From: Epithemia pelagica | Taxonomy: Eukaryota > Bacillariophyta > Bacillariophyceae > Surirellales > Surirellaceae | Assembly: GCA_946965045.2 (NCBI GenBank) | Contig: OX337228.1 | Location: 1,674,001-1,738,000, forward strand | Direction of reading: 5' to 3' | DNA: 64,000 nucleotides | In this document: positions 9,345-18,106 of the stretch, one piece after another | Numbering within the stretch: position 1 is the stretch's first letter | Layout of the letters: each line of letters starts with the position of its first letter | Notes under the pieces: generated by a model | The model's input: the letters and a program-made list of their open reading frames with translations, nothing else | Told to the model about the DNA's origin: nothing | The model's database searches: none | Made by a program: the position numbers and the translations under genes

Positions 9345-10610
9345 ATGACAACCAAGCAACAACAACAACAACAATGGACGACGAGAACAGGGTCCTGGTG
9401 GTCAACTACCAAGACGACACTTTTGGTTTTGCTCGTTGGTTTCGTTGTCCAAAATCTACCACACGCGTGTGCCCTTTCGTCGTCTCCGGCCGCCGAACAA
9501 GCCCGACTGATCTTGTCCCAAGCCTTGTCGAGTCCCAGTGCCAAAAAGTTGACCTATAGTCCCGAATTGGTCATTCCCGAACCCTTGGATTGGACCTCGA
9601 TTGCCTTGCAAACCAATGCCATTCAAGCCTTGTCCACCCAATTGCGACAAGCCAAGGCCAATGTCTTGTTTGTCCAACCAGCCGCCGTCACGGCCCTTCA
9701 AACCATGGCCACGGAACAAGCCTCGGTGCTCGGCAATTTTCCCGGTCCCGTGCCCCTTGTCTATTGCTTGGCCGAACCGGCCGCCTATGAGGATTCCACC
9801 CAGGAGGCCCTGCAGAGCCAATTGACGGAGATTGCCACGGCCGGTGCCACGGGCATTCTCGTACCCATTACCGATTGGTCGACCCCAGGTGGTGCCTGGC
9901 AGACGCTGTGTCAAACCGCCTTGGACTGTGGCTTGCAACCCATTCCAGAATTACTAGTGTCCCAAGACACTTCTACGACTACCGGAGTTGCCTCGTGGAT
10001 GGATCAAGTGTGTTCCACCTTGGGGTTTGATCCAGTCGCCGTCGTCTTGACCAGGCAGACAAAAGACGACGACGACGGTGATGAGAGTGACGCCATGGAG
10101 GAGGACGAAATGGTATCGACTCTGAGTGTGTCCACCTTGCCCTACGAAACCTCCAACGACGATAACAACAACGACCAGGAAGAGGCTTCCAGTCGCAAAG
10201 CTCCCATCAAGACACGGATACCCATTTTGGGATCAATTCAAATTCCGGTAGGCGAAGGTCGTTTGCAAGCCGAATCCAATCGACTGCAACAAACTGCCGG
10301 ATACTTTTGTGGAGCCCTGTTGCGGAATTCCTGTTTGCCCCGCGGATTGCAATTGGACGACAACAATAGCAAGAATTCCTTGCAAATTTTGGAATTGCTC
10401 GGTCCCTTTTGGGCCTCTTGTTTGAATGATTTGAAAAGTACCAAGAGCAAATCCTTTTCCTTTCGGGCCAAGAATCACATGGAAAAATCCGTCGCCACGG
10501 AATGGGGAAATTATCAAAAAAGTGTCATGGAATCTGGTGCCTTGGGAGATCCCAATGAAAGTTATTCCGTCGTGGATGAAGCTGCGGGCGAATACAAGGG
10601 CTTTGCCTAA
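9345..10610 (+). CDS. Predicted secreted or plastid-targeted protein of unknown function
   Basis: 421 residues, single exon, ATG at 9345. A Gln-rich start is followed by a signal peptide (TLLVLLVGFVVQNLPHACA) ending near residue 44. The mature part alternates helices and short hydrophobic strands (NVLFVQPAAVTAL, VPLVYCLAEPAAYE, GATGILVPITDW, GLQPIPELLVS), a rhythm like a TIM-barrel-type domain. No catalytic motif could be assigned. A Glu/Asp-rich acidic insertion sits near residues 240-285. The C-terminal 100 residues contain a basic stretch (KSTKSKSFSFRAKNHMEKS) and end EAAGEYKGFA. I do not recognise the family. The signal peptide lacks the Phe expected at a diatom plastid cleavage site, so secretion is equally likely. 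Confidence 0.7.
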   Translation: MTTKQQQQQQWTTRTGSWWSTTKTTLLVLLVGFVVQNLPHACALSSSPAAEQARLILSQALSSPSAKKLTYSPELVIPEPLDWTSIALQTNAIQALSTQLRQAKANVLFVQPAAVTALQTMATEQASVLGNFPGPVPLVYCLAEPAAYEDSTQEALQSQLTEIATAGATGILVPITDWSTPGGAWQTLCQTALDCGLQPIPELLVSQDTSTTTGVASWMDQVCSTLGFDPVAVVLTRQTKDDDDGDESDAMEEDEMVSTLSVSTLPYETSNDDNNNDQEEASSRKAPIKTRIPILGSIQIPVGEGRLQAESNRLQQTAGYFCGALLRNSCLPRGLQLDDNNSKNSLQILELLGPFWASCLNDLKSTKSKSFSFRAKNHMEKSVATEWGNYQKSVMESGALGDPNESYSVVDEAAGEYKGFA

Positions 10611-10970
10611 ACAACACACACACGCACACACGCACACACGCAGGACCAATCAATCCACACTATGTTTTAGTTGTTGGAGATCGGGATCGGACTGGTCCAA
10701 TCCCCAAGTTCTTTCATGCTAAAAAGTCGTTGCACCCTTGGTACACGCCAAGGCAACGAACTCTATATAGTGTCATCTATACAATACTACTTTGCAATCG
10801 AATGCCTTGTATTTGAGGCTTCAAAAATGGCGTAGACCTGAGTGAATGCCCGTCTGTCGTCTCCGTTTTTCATTACCAACAACACCAGGACAACAGAGAA
10901 GAAAGGGTAGTCCATCCATGTTGTGTCCGTCCAGTTTGTGTTGGTTCGTTCGTTTGCTGTTGTTGCTATA
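10611..10970. repeat. Convergent 3' spacer with CA-type microsatellite
   Basis: 360 bp between two gene ends. It starts with an ACACACGC-type microsatellite at about 10612-10642, right at the stop codon of the upstream gene. The rest shows no gene. Confidence 0.6.
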
Positions 10971-12369
10971 CTAGAAATGGCCCTCCTCCTCCTCCAATCG
11001 TTTTACCAAACGTTGCAAGGTGACACCGGCGGGTGCGGAAAGTTTGACCAACCCCGGCAAGTCTTCGAGTTCGGCTCGAGTTTCACCCACATTGACAATG
11101 GCGACCGAAATACCTCGATCCGTGGCGGCACGGACATGACGAAAGGCTGAATGAACCGCCAAGGAAGATCCCACCACCAATACACCATCGCACTGATCGA
11201 TTGCTGCACGACAGGTTGCGACACGATCCAAGGGAACCGACTGTACACCAACCAATAACGTCATGACGATACGGAGAAAAATATGCAGGAGAGCAAAGAA
11301 AGAACAAACACGGTTGATCCGGCACTCTCGTTGAGACGGAGAAAGAGAAGAGGGTATCAAACAACAACAGAGTCCATATACGTACATCTCCGAAAAACAC
11401 AATATCCGGTTTGTAAAAACCCACTCCACAACTATGACACGAAGGCACCACAATCTCATTATAATCGCTTTCTTGAACTGCCGCATCTCCATCGGGCCGA
11501 AGGGCGGTACGGTCCAGTTCGGCCCGAGCGTGCCGTAGCCATTCTTCGTTGTACGTTTCCAATTCCGAGTGCAACTCGGCACGATCTCGTGTAGCACCAC
11601 AGTTCATGCATTTGACGCGTTCGCTTCGGCCATGCAATTCAATCACATGACGAGTCCCCGCACGGGAATGCAAGGCATCGACATTTTGGGTAATCACGGA
11701 TACCGTCGTGGAAGAGGTTGGCGACTTCTCCTCATGGTCCAATTCTGACGAGTAGTGGGGAACAGTGACACCCAATTTCCCCTTTTGTTCCAGTGCGGCC
11801 AAGGCAAAATGTCCAGCATTGGGTTGCGCGGACGCAAAGGGTGTCCATCCCACCATACCACGCCCCCAATACCGCTTTCGTTGATATTCGGATTGCATAA
11901 AATGATCGTGTACCATGGGTTTATGGCCTTTGTAATAGCTTCCTTGATGGCCCCGATAATCAGCAATGCCCGATTCGGTGCTCAATCCAGCACCGGTAAT
12001 ACACAAAATTTCTTGCTTGTGGTCATCCATGTACCAGTCGTACAACTTTTGGACCTCCGCTTCTTGCTGTTCCTCGGTCAAGAATTGATTGGGGTCGGGT
12101 GGTGGTGCATCATCCAAGACACGATGAACACCACGGTTCTTTCGATTCACCACTCGGGTGTCGTTGCTTGTTGTGCTTTGGTTGTTGTTGCTGCTGTATC
12201 GTGGAGACAAGCGAGTGGCATGTCCATGAAAGCTCACCATGGATCGAATCGCATGATTGCTGCTCCGTATTCGTTTCCGACTCGTTGTCAAAATCCAAGC
12301 ACCATGAACACGGCATTGTGTTTGAATTCCTACCGATAGAAAGGATACCATGGCCATGGTCGCCATCAT
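10971..12369 (-). CDS. SIRT4-like sirtuin (NAD-dependent deacylase), 2 exons
   Basis: Exons 12369-11386 and 11240-10971 are joined across a 145-nt intron (donor GTACGT, acceptor TACAG) to give 417 residues. The N-terminus is Arg-rich and hydroxylated, like a mitochondrial presequence. The NAD-binding motif ITGAGLSTESGIADYRG starts near residue 125. TQNVDALHSRAG precedes the catalytic His in IELHGRSE near 243. Two zinc Cys pairs (CMNC and CHSC) follow. The splice joins FFGD directly to SVPLDRV, reproducing the continuous sirtuin core, and the last fold carries GSSLAVHSAFR. SIRT4-class enzymes remove acyl groups or ADP-ribosylate mitochondrial proteins. The start is the ATG at 12369; the frame stays open upstream only through a GTG. 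Confidence 0.9.
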
Positions 12370-12704
12370 GGTCCTCGTGATCTCCACCTCGGCATCGATC
12401 TATACCATTCTGCCAGAATGACGTCATCTACATATTGGACTCCTCTCTCCCTCGGCATCAAATTCTATTACCTACCTAACTCTTAAATGCGACCAAATAC
12501 TTAGGCCATCTACAATGCGGAGACGACAGCTCTAGAGGGCATCCAAAATCCAAATGCAACATCCTCGTACTTCCGACAAGGAATACCCGCATGTTTGTTG
12601 TTTGGGGATTGAGTTTTCGTATAGTATCATACTGGAAGAGATCAACAAACTACTTAGAGCAGCCGATGATTCTCTCATGTCCATTTGACAAACGCTGCGG
12701 CATG
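12370..12704. promoter_or_regulatory. Promoter region of the sirtuin gene / 3' flank of TPR gene
   Basis: 335 bp between two minus-strand genes. It must hold the sirtuin promoter and the 3' region of the next gene. No motif stands out. Confidence 0.3.
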
Positions 12705-14798
12705 TCAACTACGGGTATTATTTGCCTCCTCTTTGGGGGGGACAATCGTGTTGTTGTATTCCTCAAATAGACTGGGCGTCCAAAACCAAAGAGAGCTCAA
12801 CACAATCAACGAGGGAGTGGTGGTTGGAGTGGTATCCTCCTCTTCCTTGTTTTCATCATCGTCGTTGTTGTCTTTGGAAGAAGCATGGGCCAGCAAGTGT
12901 GCCATGGGTTGCCAGGAGGTGGACAAGGTGGAATGCAAAAAGGCTTGGGCTTGTTCGTGTTTTTGTGTTGCCTCGGTTTCTCGTCGTTCCCAATCCTGTA
13001 ACAATTGTCGGTAGGTCTCCAGTACCATATACCGATCCACCACTTGCTGTGGATTCTTGTACGACGAGACGCCGCCGCCAGCCGTATCCGGTTTGGTTTG
13101 TTCCATGGCACTTTGCAACAACCCTTCGGCTGTCACAGCCTTACCCGCCAAATGAAAGCAGGACGCCAGTAAGGACAAGACTCGTCCCACCACGGGTCCA
13201 CCGACATCCATGGACCCTTGCAACGAGTCGCAGGCATCCAAGGCCTTGCCGGCCAATTCCATGGCCTCATTGACATCCTTTTCCAGGGCTGCTTTTTCCT
13301 CCTCGTCGTCATCGTCACCCAGACTGGACAATTCATGATGTTGGCGGTCCGCCGCCATGCGCAAGGTTCCCCATGCCAAGTTGATGTACAAACAAGCCTC
13401 TACCGTCAAACTCAAGGTCGACACCGAATATGGCTCCTCAGCATTGGACTTTCGATGGTGCTGTTGCTCTTGTTTTTTGATTTGTTGCAGAAATCCGACG
13501 CCATGACCCCAGGCGCGCATGGCTTCATTCATGGGGGCATGGACTTGATTGAGTGTGGCCACCAAATCGGACCAAATCACATGGGCACATCCATAATTGA
13601 GTTGCGCCAAGGCCAGGGCGACGGGTGGAATCCGAGGATTCCCACTCTTGGTACGACTGACGAGCATGCCACCACTGCCGGAATACGACATTTCTTGTTC
13701 CAAAAATCTCAACACCATACGAGGTGGATCTCGCAAGGTAAAGGCATCGTCCAAGGTGCTTGCCGACACTAAGCGTGCCAAGGATTGACCGTTCCGAGCC
13801 GAAGCATAATGCAAGGGAAAGTATTGTTCCAATTCTTGTGGATGTGCCGGCAATTGCAATTGTGTCAAGGAGGAAGATCCGGTCGAGTTGGGATTCAAAA
13901 TCGAGTCACAGACCTGCAAGACCGACTCCCATTCGCCTTGAAACCAAAACACCTTGGCCCGGGCCAGTTGAACGTCCAACCGTTGTCGATAATACGACAG
14001 GGAATGACTGTCGTCGGGTGATGATTGTGATGATGATGATTCGTCTTCCAAGGCTTGCCAAATCCGGTCCAACAATGTTATCGCAGCTTGGTATTCTCCT
14101 CGTTGTTGATGATATTCGGCACGTAAGGCCAACACGGCCAAATGGGGAGGACTGTGTGCTTGATACTGACCCATAATTTCGCCACTCCGTTCCAACAAGG
14201 TTAAATGACTGGATTTCAAAGAGGACTCGTTCAGATCGGGTGGTGTCAAGGCACCGTGATTGCTGCTATTGGACGATGCCCTCCACGACGAAAGGACAGT
14301 CTCCAGTTCGGGCAAGGCTTGCAAGGCCTCCACCTGTGTTTGTACAAAACTAGCTAACAAGCCCAAACTGCGAGAGGAACACACCAAGGGTAGCCGAAGC
14401 TGATCGGAGGAGCCTTGTGCATCGACAGAGTTGGAAACACCAGAAACAACTTGCTCATTGTTGTCGTTGTCATTGAAAGAGAAGGAGGAAGCGTGGAACC
14501 CACGGCTGCAACCAAGATTCGAGGCTTGCTTCCGAGGATATCGCTTGAGTAGCAAATTATCATGATGATCATATCGTGCTGTTATTCTTTCAGCATTCAC
14601 GAGTATCCGACTGGAACAACCACGATGCGTCGAATACCATGCATTCAAAAGAGTGGTGGTGTGTGGAGCTCGTGATGGACGGCGAGTTGTGGTTCTTGTC
14701 TTTGTCGTCAAAGTGTGCCCTCGTCTGGCACTCAAACAACGAGAAACGCCGGTCCATCCACAGCCCCGTCCATGTCTTGCTGCCAAGGAGCCCTTCAT
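12705..14798 (-). CDS. Large helical TPR-like protein, probably mitochondrial
   Basis: 697 residues, single exon, ATG at 14798. The first 90 residues are rich in Arg, Ser and Thr with almost no acidic residues, as in a mitochondrial transit peptide. The rest is largely helical with TPR-like pairs, for example AVLALRAEYHQQRGEYQAAI followed by LARAKVFWFQGEWESVLQV, in the region of residues 215-300. A further helical block lies near residues 460-590. Acidic low-complexity patches (DDDDEEEK, DDDENKEEE) lie in loops. No catalytic motif was seen. TPR-like proteins are usually scaffolds or assembly factors; a specific partner cannot be named. The 5' end faces the surface-protein gene at 15269 across a shared 470-bp promoter. 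Confidence 0.65.
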   Translation of the reverse strand: MKGSLAARHGRGCGWTGVSRCLSARRGHTLTTKTRTTTRRPSRAPHTTTLLNAWYSTHRGCSSRILVNAERITARYDHHDNLLLKRYPRKQASNLGCSRGFHASSFSFNDNDNNEQVVSGVSNSVDAQGSSDQLRLPLVCSSRSLGLLASFVQTQVEALQALPELETVLSSWRASSNSSNHGALTPPDLNESSLKSSHLTLLERSGEIMGQYQAHSPPHLAVLALRAEYHQQRGEYQAAITLLDRIWQALEDESSSSQSSPDDSHSLSYYRQRLDVQLARAKVFWFQGEWESVLQVCDSILNPNSTGSSSLTQLQLPAHPQELEQYFPLHYASARNGQSLARLVSASTLDDAFTLRDPPRMVLRFLEQEMSYSGSGGMLVSRTKSGNPRIPPVALALAQLNYGCAHVIWSDLVATLNQVHAPMNEAMRAWGHGVGFLQQIKKQEQQHHRKSNAEEPYSVSTLSLTVEACLYINLAWGTLRMAADRQHHELSSLGDDDDEEEKAALEKDVNEAMELAGKALDACDSLQGSMDVGGPVVGRVLSLLASCFHLAGKAVTAEGLLQSAMEQTKPDTAGGGVSSYKNPQQVVDRYMVLETYRQLLQDWERRETEATQKHEQAQAFLHSTLSTSWQPMAHLLAHASSKDNNDDDENKEEEDTTPTTTPSLIVLSSLWFWTPSLFEEYNNTIVPPKEEANNTRS

Positions 14799-15268
14799 TG
14801 TGGTCCACTTTTGTCGTCTCTTTTGTTCTGGGTTCTACTCTTGTGAAGATTGGAATCGGTTCGACGGATGTGTCCTGACTCTGGTTGTTTCTATGGAGAT
14901 GTATACGATGAGCTCTGAAAAGATTCCACGTGGATCTTTTCTCAGTCTCTGATCGGTCGCCAAACATTCCAGCGGTCTTTGGCCCAAACCGTTTGTGTGG
15001 GACTGGGGACTACTAAAACCTACAACGACAAACTCAGACTGCGGTAAACTGTAGTCGTGGAGTTGTACCCTTCCAATCATCTCCATGAAAAAAGCATACC
15101 CTTCGCAATTCTCTCTTATCTGACAAAAGAGATTTGTCGCGGTCAAGTAATCTCTCGTTCTTCTTTCTATTGTTGTTGCTCTCATCCCTCATCACATCAA
15201 CAAGACAACCGTATCCTTGTGGTGTTGTCGTTCAAAACAATAACTCTTGGATTCTTCGTCTGCGCATC
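14799..15268. promoter_or_regulatory. Divergent promoter region, TPR-like / surface protein A
   Basis: 470 bp between divergent start codons. No gene or clear motif. Some coding-like frames here are shadows or start with TTG. Confidence 0.35.
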
Positions 15269-17887
15269 ATGCTGTTGTCGTCATCAAGCATGACCACTGG
15301 CCACAACAATATTGGCCGTCATCATCGCCTTGGAGGGCGAAAGGCGAACCTCTTGCCCATATTGTTGTCGTTGTTGTGGTCTTCCCCACTCAAGACATTC
15401 GCCAGTAGTGTTACAAACTCCTTTGCTCATCGTCAATTGGATGATTTTCATGCTGGCCATTTGCAGTCGGGTCCAGATTCACAAGGGAGCTCGTTTGTTT
15501 CATCGGCTGTGATTGATGAATCGACACAGACCATTCACATGGTCGGAACCACCTATGGCAAATGGTGGGTCACGTCCGGTACAACCAGCGATGCGTCGTC
15601 GGGTACCGACGATCCAGCCTGTTTTTATGCTGTCGCCAATCTTCCAGGTGGTGATAATCCGACTTCGATGGATTGGATGCATTCGCAACTGCTGGGCGTT
15701 CCACAAGTCAAGGAAGGATGTATGGACCTTTTGTTGGATACTGCTTCGAAACGCACGATTGTTTTGGGACATTCCAGTGTTCATACAACACCTTCCAGGG
15801 ATGAAGTGGCTCCCTTTTTGTTGAACGAATTTTACAATGCCGGAAATTTGCAAGCCGAAGAACTGGTTCGTGCTGGTATGTTATTGGATTACACCTTTGA
15901 CAGCGCCAAAGGTCCTTCGTCGGACAAGCCCTTGGCATTGCATGGTGGCCGACTTGTGGAAGATTTTCCAGTCAATTATCCAGTCGCCATTACGAGTGCA
16001 CCAGGCTCCAACAATGTTTATGTGGCCACCATGTCATCCGACTCTGGTGATTCCAACCCGCAGTGGCAGGACGATCAACAACTCGACCAATCTAGTTTCT
16101 TCGAGGTTGGAGATTCGTATGTCATGACCATTAATAAATTTGAAACTGGTGTGGATCCAGGTTCACTTTCCAATGGCCAGACTTTGTATCGTTCCATTGT
16201 TCCAAAAGGACAATCACCGACCTATGGCAATCCTGCCACTACAGTTCATGTGGCAGCCATGGTACAACTGAAGGATCGACTCATTGTGGCCGGCCATACC
16301 ACAGCGGCCGAGTTTGGCTTGGGAACTACGGACTTGGCCGATACGGGAGGGGACATGGATGGTTTTGTCACACAATTCGACACTCATAGTTTGCAACCAC
16401 CCGCCAATGATTTTGTCCCTACGCATCGTATCACGTCCACCCGACCTGATTATGTGACGGGTCTTTGTGCACCTCCGAGTACCGAGGAGCCTACAGTTGT
16501 TTACGTGACCGGTTTCTCCAGGGGCCATGTCAAGGATCCATCGTTGAACACTGACCAAGACAATGATTCCGTGTGGGGCTACGTACAAAAAGTGGACTTG
16601 GATACCATGGAGGCCGAGTGGACGATTGAATTTGCTGCGGCTGATCCCAATGATGTTGGGGGCGAGTTTAAAGTGGAAGCCGTTTCGTGTGCCTTGACCC
16701 CCGATGGCCAAAACATGTATGTAGCCGGAAATGTCTATGACGGTGCAGGTTTGATTTTGGTGCCCGAACTAGCCGTCCCTGGTCCTTCGGACACAGCAGA
16801 CAGTGCCGGAGGGACCGACATTTGGGTGGCCCAAATCCGGTTGCAAACTGACGATGATGCGAACGAAGGAGATATCATTTTTCTCCGTCAAATGGGAAGT
16901 GAAGCCGATGATCACATTGCTCATCGTGGGGGCGGTGTCATGGTGGACAAGTCCGGACATGCTGTTGTGGTTGGTAACACCCATGGAGAAATGTATCGCA
17001 GCCGGGCGTCAACAGAGGGTACTGGTGCGAATTCTCGTGCCGATGTCTTTTTAACAATGTTGGAATTGGATACAGGAGATTTCATGCTACCACTCAATCA
17101 TCCAGACTTCAAGTCCTTGCCACCCAAGGTGACAGCAGCACCTGCACCAGCAACAACACCCACATCGGCGCCTGTAGCGGCTCCTACTCCCACTGAAGGT
17201 GAACCGGAAGAAGAAGAAGTTGAGCCATGGAGGGGTATGTTGGTTCTTGTCATGTTTTTCCTTCCCATAATGCTTACAACGGTTTATACATGCTGTCGAA
17301 AGCGCAAAAACAGACCCAAACGAGACATTCCGACTGACCGAACCAAGGTGTTGAGCTATCTACAAGGTTTTGATGTAGAAAATGTTGAACTCAAGCATTC
17401 TGCGACGGGTGGATGGCACTGTTCCTATGTCAATGATCTGGCCCAGGGAATCAATAGCCAGGGCAATCGTCATTTGGACCACGCCGCAGCGCATCAAGAA
17501 GGCTTGTATTCTCCGTCCGGAAATGGAACAGCCTTTGATCCTCTCACGTCTGGTGGTCGTTCCATTCCTCGACGCAATTCGGGTTCATCGACGCGGAGTG
17601 GCCGCAGTGGTCGTGGTGGGGAGGTCTTTTTAGATGAAGATTATGGCAATGCCGACTACGATCCGGATGAATTTGTGGTAACCTTTGGAACGGCACGGGA
17701 AAGTCGTCGTGAACGCCGTTCCAACTATGAAGGTTTGTTGAGCGGCTTGAATCGCGATTGCAATCATGGCAAACCACGACGATCGCGTCGCACAGCGTCC
17801 AGCAATGCTTCTACGTCCAGTGCCAGCAGTAACAATTCTCGTCGCAGTCGCGCACGCGAACGTTGGGAGAACCGTGAAGTCATCTGA
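15269..17887 (+). CDS. Type I surface protein with SBBP-like beta-propeller ectodomain (paralogue A)
   Basis: 872 residues from the ATG at 15269 (open upstream only through TTG). The signal peptide is LLPILLSLLWSSPLKTFASS. The ectodomain, about residues 50-640, contains repeated beta-rich segments typical of SBBP-type propellers, such as DIWVAQIRLQ followed by FLRQMGSEADDHIA and a glycine-rich GGGVMVDKSGHAVVVGNT. A Pro/Ala/Thr-rich stalk precedes one membrane span (WRGMLVLVMFFLPIMLTTVY) near residues 653-672. The cytoplasmic tail begins with TDRTKVLSYLQGFDV and GGWHCSYVNDLAQG, a motif I recall from many diatom membrane proteins, and ends in a basic Arg/Ser-rich region. It probably works at the cell surface in adhesion or sensing (inference). 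A close copy lies tail to tail at 18107-20647. Confidence 0.82.
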   Translation: MLLSSSSMTTGHNNIGRHHRLGGRKANLLPILLSLLWSSPLKTFASSVTNSFAHRQLDDFHAGHLQSGPDSQGSSFVSSAVIDESTQTIHMVGTTYGKWWVTSGTTSDASSGTDDPACFYAVANLPGGDNPTSMDWMHSQLLGVPQVKEGCMDLLLDTASKRTIVLGHSSVHTTPSRDEVAPFLLNEFYNAGNLQAEELVRAGMLLDYTFDSAKGPSSDKPLALHGGRLVEDFPVNYPVAITSAPGSNNVYVATMSSDSGDSNPQWQDDQQLDQSSFFEVGDSYVMTINKFETGVDPGSLSNGQTLYRSIVPKGQSPTYGNPATTVHVAAMVQLKDRLIVAGHTTAAEFGLGTTDLADTGGDMDGFVTQFDTHSLQPPANDFVPTHRITSTRPDYVTGLCAPPSTEEPTVVYVTGFSRGHVKDPSLNTDQDNDSVWGYVQKVDLDTMEAEWTIEFAAADPNDVGGEFKVEAVSCALTPDGQNMYVAGNVYDGAGLILVPELAVPGPSDTADSAGGTDIWVAQIRLQTDDDANEGDIIFLRQMGSEADDHIAHRGGGVMVDKSGHAVVVGNTHGEMYRSRASTEGTGANSRADVFLTMLELDTGDFMLPLNHPDFKSLPPKVTAAPAPATTPTSAPVAAPTPTEGEPEEEEVEPWRGMLVLVMFFLPIMLTTVYTCCRKRKNRPKRDIPTDRTKVLSYLQGFDVENVELKHSATGGWHCSYVNDLAQGINSQGNRHLDHAAAHQEGLYSPSGNGTAFDPLTSGGRSIPRRNSGSSTRSGRSGRGGEVFLDEDYGNADYDPDEFVVTFGTARESRRERRSNYEGLLSGLNRDCNHGKPRRSRRTASSNASTSSASSNNSRRSRARERWENREVI

Positions 17888-18106
17888 AACGTCCATATTG
17901 TAGACGAAACATAATTTGTTTGACTAGATGGTTATACGTACTTTATCAGTCTCTTGTCCTGTTTTCCTCATTGCCGTTCGTTTTCTTTGTTGAGACAACG
18001 AATCCGACGTTTCGTTCTGGGTATAGGTTCCCCCTAGCAGATCATGCTAGAACGTGTGGAGTGTACGAGGAGACTGGTTCCTTCCTTCCCCCATATCCTT
18101 TTTGGG
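17888..18106. other. Spacer between tail-to-tail paralogues
   Basis: 219 bp separating the stop codons of the two inverted paralogues. No gene, and no long inverted repeat beyond the coding sequences. It holds both 3' untranslated regions. Confidence 0.5.

Noticed and set aside
10612-10642. CA-type tract as a regulatory element
   Set aside because: A simple microsatellite in a 3' spacer; nothing marks it as functional.
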